Below are positions 41,924-45,975 of a DNA stretch of 45,975 bases, in pieces; position 1 is the stretch's first letter, and the number at the start of each line of letters is the position of its first letter. The notes beneath the pieces are model-generated. The model was not told where the DNA came from and ran no database searches. It saw only the letters and a list, made by a program, of their open reading frames with translations. Both the position numbers and the translations under genes were made by a program. The DNA is taken from NCBI GenBank assembly GCA_002726245.1, contig PBSM01000213.1, positions 1 to 45,975 of the forward strand, written 5' to 3'. Source of the DNA: Planctomycetaceae bacterium. Lineage in GTDB: Bacteria; Planctomycetota; Planctomycetia; Pirellulales; Pirellulaceae.

Positions 41924-42058
41924 CTAACGATTGAGGTTTCGATGTAGACGACTTCCATTCCCAGATCCTATAGCAACGAACGTCCCGGATCACGGGGACC
42001 GAGAAGTAAAGTTTGAATTCAGAACGGACTGCGCCGAGGTCTCCCGTGTATCCGTTAG

Positions 42059-42595
42059 TTATTCCGCGCCATCGCCATCTCGGTCAACCGTGAAACCGTA
42101 ATTTGGACAGCAGTGCGGATACCGAGCAAATGCGCCGCGACGGCCAAACAACTCAACGCAATTTGGGCATCTCCACAAATCCAAGACGTGCGCATTGTAC
42201 TGTAGCAAGACGTAGCAAACCAACATCGAGAGTGACCAGATGCGATCAGCCAGCCAGTCACAGGCAGGGAAAGAGCAAGCCATCCAACAGCAACCGCAGC
42301 CCAAATCAGATAGAATGTTGCCAGAATCGTTAATCGGCGGCGAAGGTTTCTGTATTTATTGATGGATGATTGAATTTCGATCGTCGCGATAGTCTGCGGT
42401 AAGAACATCAGAATGAAACCGCTGACAAACGTGGCGACAATCATTCCAAGGACGCCACCGCCAGCAGCGGCGATCCAGCGTCCATTCACAACCAGTTGAT
42501 ATCCGACGATCGCCCCGACGAGTGAGACGGCAACGATCAAGGATGCCTGAAACAGATTCGCTGATGGGCGAGAAGATCAATTGTCCGTGGGACAT
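42059..42595 (-). pseudogene. Frameshifted membrane protein with C-terminal zinc ribbon
   Basis: Read from the ATG at 42595: 'MSHGQLIFSP' in one frame, then after one extra base 'SANLFQASLIVAVSLVGAIV' and a second hydrophobic stretch ('LGMIVATFVSGFILMFLP') in the next frame. A third membrane stretch ('ILATFYLIWAAVAVGWLALS') follows. Near 42235 one missing base moves the match to 'RIWSLSMLVCYVLLQYNAHV' and a Cys-rich end ('LWRCPNCVELFGRRGAFARY' and 'PHCCPNYGF'), a zinc ribbon. The intact protein would have about four membrane spans. No function is known. Confidence 0.55.
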
Positions 42596-42746
42596 CACGT
42601 GCCAATATGGATCTAGGATTGGACATTGGTTTACACTCGATGGCATCGCCTGGACTCTGGCGGAATAACGATTCGGTTAACGTGGCGGCGGCCAGAAAAC
42701 GCTGCTTCGAGTTGGACGCGGACCGCCGCTCACGTTCAACCGTTTG

Positions 42747-43322
42747 TTACGCCGCGCTCGCGGTTGGATTCTCCGGTGGTTTCGGGACATGCACAAGCGC
42801 CGTCCATGTGCGAACAACGTCCAAGTCCGTAAACCGATTCTTGAGCTCTTGTTCCATCGACTCGCCGTTCCACACGCGAAGTAAGAACGCGCCCATTGTC
42901 GAGGCAGGTGTAATTATCCCAGCACCACTTGTCCCATTCAAGACATTTCATTTTCTCTGCGGCGTTCTTGTAGTCTTCGTCGGTTGGAACGCTGAAGGGT
43001 GAAGTTGAAAGGAGGTCATCAGGTGTCCACCATGCGTGCGTAAAGTTCCAACCAAGCGATGGATTCTCGATTATTAGCGCACCACCGTGTGCCGCAATGC
43101 GCTCGCGGACATCAGCCAAAGAAAGGTATCGACGGGAATGGCGCATGCGCCGCCGAATACGGCGCTCGAAGAAGTAGTTGGCACCGACTGCGTAAAGGCC
43201 AATGCACGCAAAGATGAGGAGGACGAGTGGAATGGTGGCAACACGAACGGAAGCAACAAGATCATGGCAACCTTGCGGTACCACGGTTGCGATCCGAAAT
43301 TGCCAATGTTGCCATCAATCAT
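42747..43322 (-). pseudogene. Frameshifted membrane-anchored protein
   Basis: Starts with ATG at 43322 ('MIDGNIGNFGSQPWYRKVAM'). After a likely one-base loss near 43270 it continues in another frame with a membrane span ('VLLIFACIGLYAVGANYF'), then 'RRYLSLADVRERIAAHGGAL' and 'NPSLGWNFTHAWWTPDDLLS'. Near 42895 an extra base moves the end to 'FLLRVWNGESMEQELKNRFT' and 'DLDVVRTWTALVHVPKPPEN'. The three pieces make one protein of about 190 residues. No family is recognised. It is next to another frameshifted membrane gene. Confidence 0.5.
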
Positions 43323-43490
43323 CAGTATAAGTTGAGCGACATAACTTTGAATTATGAGGCCACCGCGACTCTTAGTGGGTCGAGAAACGAGCCCCATATC
43401 TCGGGAACTCCCACCTCCAATCTATCGCCTATCCCTCGAGCGGACAACCATTTTCCGTTCTTCTCAAGCCGCCACGACGATCCTGTTGCG

Positions 43491-43525
43491 CCCCAGGCTA
43501 TTACCTGTCGCAACTCTGCGGCTGA
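43491..43525. repeat. Direct repeat copy (GCCCCAGGCTA type)
   Basis: The block GCCCCAGGCTATTAC, then CTGTCGC and CTCTGCGGCTGAG, recurs at 44687-44723 with small changes (GCCCCAGGCTACTAC, then ATGCCGC and CTCCGCGGCTAAG). The two copies lie about 1.2 kb apart and flank the cupin and small membrane protein genes. Confidence 0.55.
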
Positions 43526-43558
43526 GGAACGGGCCAATGGTTGCCCTTGCCTCCGAAG

Positions 43559-43942
43559 TTACTCCGTTCCGCATTCTGGTGCTACGGTGACTTGTTTTCC
43601 GGTTGCGGAATTCGGCACGATGCATAGGAACTTCATTGGCTTGTCGCCCGTGTTGCGGAACTGATGGACGTCGTCTGGTTGGACGAAGATCACATCGCCC
43701 GCTTTCAAAGGACGGTCCGCGTCACCATCGACAACGAGGCCATTGCCTTCGAGGACAAAGACCTCATGCTCGTAATCATGGCGGTGCTTGGGCGTGTGCC
43801 CGCCGGGCGCGACTTCAAACTGTCGCATGGCGAAGTTCGGGGCCCCGTCCTTCTCGCCAACGAGCCAACGTACCACACAACCTTCGGCACCCTCCATCTC
43901 GACTGGCTGTTGCTCAATCGCTTCGTGATGATTCACTTTCAT
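43559..43942 (-). CDS. Cupin-domain protein
   Basis: A 127-residue single-domain cupin. The metal site is visible in 'GGHTPKHRHDYEHEVFVLEG' (His, His, Glu) and in 'GDVIFVQPDDVHQFRNTGDK' (the last His). No signal peptide is present. Small cupins act as isomerases, dioxygenases or sensors, and the reaction cannot be told here. Its start overlaps the end of the upstream small membrane protein gene by 29 bases, so the two are in one operon. Confidence 0.88.
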   Translation of the reverse strand: MKVNHHEAIEQQPVEMEGAEGCVVRWLVGEKDGAPNFAMRQFEVAPGGHTPKHRHDYEHEVFVLEGNGLVVDGDADRPLKAGDVIFVQPDDVHQFRNTGDKPMKFLCIVPNSATGKQVTVAPECGTE

Positions 43943-44300
43943 CGTTCATGTCCTCCGTGTCGGTTGTCTTACTGTCGGTGTTGTCGGTTCCGTCCTTCGC
44001 CTGCCTCATCCAATACTCATCGGTCCCGATCGCTCCGAACGTCGCCGCGGCCAGCAAGCCGAGTTCAATCATCAGCGCCGTGAAGCCATACTGATCCATG
44101 AATTGGGCGAAGGCCTCGTTGTTCGGGCGCGAATCACTATCTTCCGCCGTATTATCGCGAGGCAGCGTACTGCGCCCATAGCTCGCCTCGCGTCCCTGTA
44201 ACGTCATCACGAAGTACGAGCACGCTGTGAGTACGAACACGATGCCTACGGCGAGCAACACCCCGTAAAAAGGATTGGCCGGTTTCTTACGATCTGACAC
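43914..44300 (-). CDS. Small two-span membrane protein
   Basis: A 128-residue protein: 'MSDRKKPANPFYGVLLAVGI' with the first span ('VLLAVGIVFVLTACSYFVMT') and, after a polar loop ('GRSTLPRDNTAEDSDSRPNN'), the second span ('FTALMIELGLLAAATFGAIG'). The C-terminus is Asp/Ser/Thr-rich and acidic. This 'NPFYGVLLAVGI' pattern is a familiar uncharacterised planctomycete family. It overlaps the downstream cupin gene. Confidence 0.75.
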   Translation of the reverse strand: MSDRKKPANPFYGVLLAVGIVFVLTACSYFVMTLQGREASYGRSTLPRDNTAEDSDSRPNNEAFAQFMDQYGFTALMIELGLLAAATFGAIGTDEYWMRQAKDGTDNTDSKTTDTEDMNDESESSRSD

Positions 44301-44869
44301 GCTTGTACTTTTTCCGCTTGTGCTTTTCGAACTGAGTCAATTCACGCTGGTAGTTTATACTCAGCCTATCGCGGCGGAGCCGCAACCAAAACAACGCCCT
44401 CGCTGTATTACACAAGTCTGCCGGCAAGATTCGCCCCAAAGGGGCCGCGACATATCAGCCCAGGGCAGAGCGCAGCACCGCCCTGGGTTGGGAGGCGATG
44501 AACGCCAGAGCCCTGAAAGGGCGAAACAAATGGGACGGCGTCGAGCTAGCATGTTGTTTCGCCCTTTCAGGGCTTGCGACATGGTGTTCGTCTACTACCC
44601 AGGGCGCGCTCTGCTCTGCCCTGGGCTGGTATGTTTCTGGCCCTTCGGGCCGACGTGTGTAAAACAGCAAGGGCTTGCGTTGCTTGTGCCCCAGGCTACT
44701 ACATGCCGCCGCTCCGCGGCTAAGATGTGTCTGCACTTAGTTGTCTGATGAAACCGAACTGCAAGCCACCGCATCTCGCTCGCCGTCTGAGATTCTGTTG
44801 TTCTGCGATGATTCTCAACGTTAATAGCGTCGCAGCCTGCCGATTGTCGGTATGCTGAAGCATAACCTA
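44301..44869. other. Repeat-rich region without a gene
   Basis: From the start of the small membrane protein to the group II intron there is no supported gene. The region holds the nested inverted repeat at 44432-44651 and the direct repeat copy at 44687-44723. The rest, 44724-44869, shows no clear structure. Confidence 0.6.
44432..44651. repeat. Three-layer nested inverted repeat (cruciform)
   Basis: Outer arms CAGCCCAGGGCAGAGC (44456-44471) and GCTCTGCCCTGGGCTG (44613-44628) enclose middle arms CGCCCTGGGT (44479-44488) and ACCCAGGGCG (44597-44606). These enclose inner arms AGCCCTGAAAGGGCGAAACA (44509-44528) and its 20-base complement (44555-44574). All are perfect. Small hairpins (GCCCCAAAGGGGC at the left, GGCCCTTCGGGCC at the right) close both ends. 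Confidence 0.85.
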
Positions 44870-45471
44870 GTGCGCCTGTGAAGGCGTTTGAATTGTCGGG
44901 TGAAAGTCCCGTCCAGGCTACCGTTACCAGCCTGTAAAGGTGGAGAGCAACCTGAGACGAATGACCAGTCCGTAACGAAAGTGAACTCGATTCGGCCAAG
45001 CCTGTCGGGGAGCCTCCTAGGAACTGACGAACCCTTGACTGCACGCAGTCGGCTCAATGATGACCGTGTTAGGTCTGTCCATTTGCATGGACGGTCGGTG
45101 CAGCAATCACGACGATGAGTGAACTCGGTAACGTGTGAAATCGAGCGTGGTGAAATGGCAAACGGGTGGTTGGAGACGGAATGGTTAGAAGTTCAAACGA
45201 GATAAGCAGAGAGAACTGCCAGCTCAACAGATAGCCCAGAATCAATCGTTAAGACAGCGGTGAGGAACGTCGCTCACTCAATGTTCCTGGCTCCTTCGGC
45301 CAACGACCAGGCCGAATGCGAGAGCGAAACGATGGTCGTCGATGATTCGTTCAAGGCGGTTGGCAGAAGTCAGAGCCTTCATAGTAGTGACGACCGTCGG
45401 GAACCAAACCCGACGCGAGCGAAGGCGACCAACCGCTGCGCGTCGGTGCCCGAGGAAAGTGGCATGCGAGC
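44870..45471 (+). ncRNA. Group II intron, 5' ribozyme domains
   Basis: A group II-type 5' end, GTGCGCC, starts at 44870, and the following region has the layout of a bacterial group II intron domain I: 'GTGCGCC..GAAGGCG', 'GGGTGAAAGTCCC', 'CCAGGCTACCGTTACCAGCC' and 'GTAACGAAAGTGAACTCGAT' are known to me from similar introns. About 600 bases separate this end from the reading frame of the intron-encoded protein, as usual. The 3' domains (V and VI) are not seen in the window. It is named from pattern memory, not from a fold. Confidence 0.65.
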
Positions 45472-45807
45472 ATGACCAAAGACACGAAACGTAGAGCTAA
45501 CAACTACCTCCCCGTCACAGTGCCGTTCTCAGCGGCTATCCCGGCGGTAGAACTCGAGGAACGGGAATCAACACGTGAGATTCCCGCTTGGGCGAATCGT
45601 TGTGTTTGGACAGACCGCATGTTGAACGCACTCATTGTAGGAGTGCGAGGAGGCAAATGGCATGCTTTGAGCGACAAGGTCGAAAGCGAACTCAATCTCT
45701 TCACGTCGGCTCGCAAGGTCGTCGGGAAAGACGGAGCAACTCATCCGTGTTCCGCAATCCTCGAAGATCGACGCGATCGACGCGACTCAAAAAACGCGGG
45801 TCGATAA
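45472..45807 (+). pseudogene. ltrA: Group II intron-encoded protein, N-terminal fragment
   Basis: A 111-residue frame. After 'MTKDTKRRANNYLPVTVPFS' comes the typical N-terminal block of group II intron reverse transcriptases ('CVWTDRMLNALIVGVRGGKW', then 'HALSDKVESELNLF'). In intact proteins this is followed by 'AW..V..N.GAAGVD' and the reverse transcriptase core. Here the match ends at 'VVGKDGATH' and a stop follows soon. No reverse transcriptase motifs (such as YADD) are present before the window ends, so it is truncated and the intron is likely immobile. Confidence 0.65.
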
Positions 45808-45975
45808 ACCAGCTCGGAAATGAGGAGGACACAAATGTGGAGAATGAGCTTCCGCCTGCCTGCATGATCGCTCTCCTAGGTGGTGTAACTTTCTTTCTGT
45901 ACTTTCAACTGTTTGACATTGCCGCCTTGCGTTTCGTGAGCCTGCGAACGAAAGGCAAGGCGGCAATGTTGGCGG
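45808..45975. repeat. Right-edge region with a strong 15-base hairpin
   Basis: The arms ACATTGCCGCCTTGC (45916-45930) and GCAAGGCGGCAATGT (45955-45969) are perfect complements, and an inner stem (TTTCGT / ACGAAA) extends them. The stretch 45808-45915 shows no gene. The hairpin looks like another dispersed palindrome family or an intergenic terminator. Confidence 0.65.

Noticed and set aside
43352..43537. A 61-residue minus-strand frame between the broken membrane gene and the cupin
   Set aside because: Its first third is part of a repeat that recurs at 44687-44723, and the rest has no family likeness.

Overview
The window looks like a chromosomal segment of a planctomycete, most likely Pirellulales-like. 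This rests on gene content: several DUF1501 proteins with twin-arginine signals, a PSD1/DUF1553-type cytochrome protein, a very long PVC-type heme-binding protein, a formylglycine-type sulfatase, and a DUF4347 protein with the 'LEDRVLFNAAP' export motif. There are also many families of intergenic hairpin repeats. No rRNA or tRNA genes and no CRISPR array were seen.

Region 1 (1-13550, mostly + strand) is a loose series of exported carbohydrate- or sulfate-related genes. In order: a transposase fragment at the left edge, DUF1501, a TIM-barrel isomerase-like protein, a GH32-like beta-propeller, a truncated relative, a PQQ-like propeller, a small inverted-repeat-bounded cassette of minus-strand small ORFs, a second DUF1501, an SDR, the PVC heme protein, and ribosomal protein bS21 (rpsU). 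Region 2 (13593-21178, - strand) is a PSD1 cytochrome - DUF1501 - sulfatase operon. Upstream of it lie a DUF1501 pseudogene with three one-base frameshifts and a VapBC-like toxin-antitoxin pair with a frameshifted toxin. Region 3 (21285-29464, + strand) holds a large PcRGLX/YetA-like exported protein, another GH32-like propeller, and a DUF4347/CSLREA giant-protein gene that appears to have lost its middle.

Region 4 (29781-41381, + strand) is the highlight: a complete set of genes matching the N-methylglutamate pathway of methylamine oxidation. It comprises mgsABC (N-methylglutamate synthase, GlxBCD-like), gmaS (gamma-glutamylmethylamide synthetase, GlnT-like) and mgdABCD (N-methylglutamate dehydrogenase, SoxBDAG-like), plus one extra TIM-barrel gene. 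Every non-overlapping junction from mgsB to mgdD carries a pair of short palindromes in inverted orientation. The left palindrome supplies or abuts the TAG stop of the upstream gene and the right one ends just before the next start codon. A REP-associated tyrosine transposase (RAYT) gene, frameshifted, sits inside the operon and is bracketed by the same palindromes. This suggests a RAYT/REP system that has colonised every gene boundary of one metabolic operon.

Region 5 (41382-45975) is decaying accessory DNA. It has an IS91-type transposase fragment abutting an unknown gene fragment, two frameshifted membrane-protein genes, an intact cupin and a small membrane protein, a nested cruciform repeat, and the 5' part of a group II intron with a truncated intron-encoded protein.

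Working model (inference): methylamine would be joined to glutamate by GmaS, transferred to 2-oxoglutarate or glutamate by MgsABC to give N-methylglutamate, and oxidised by MgdABCD to glutamate plus a C1 unit. That unit could feed the tetrahydrofolate or tetrahydromethanopterin C1 routes known in planctomycetes, none of which are in this window.
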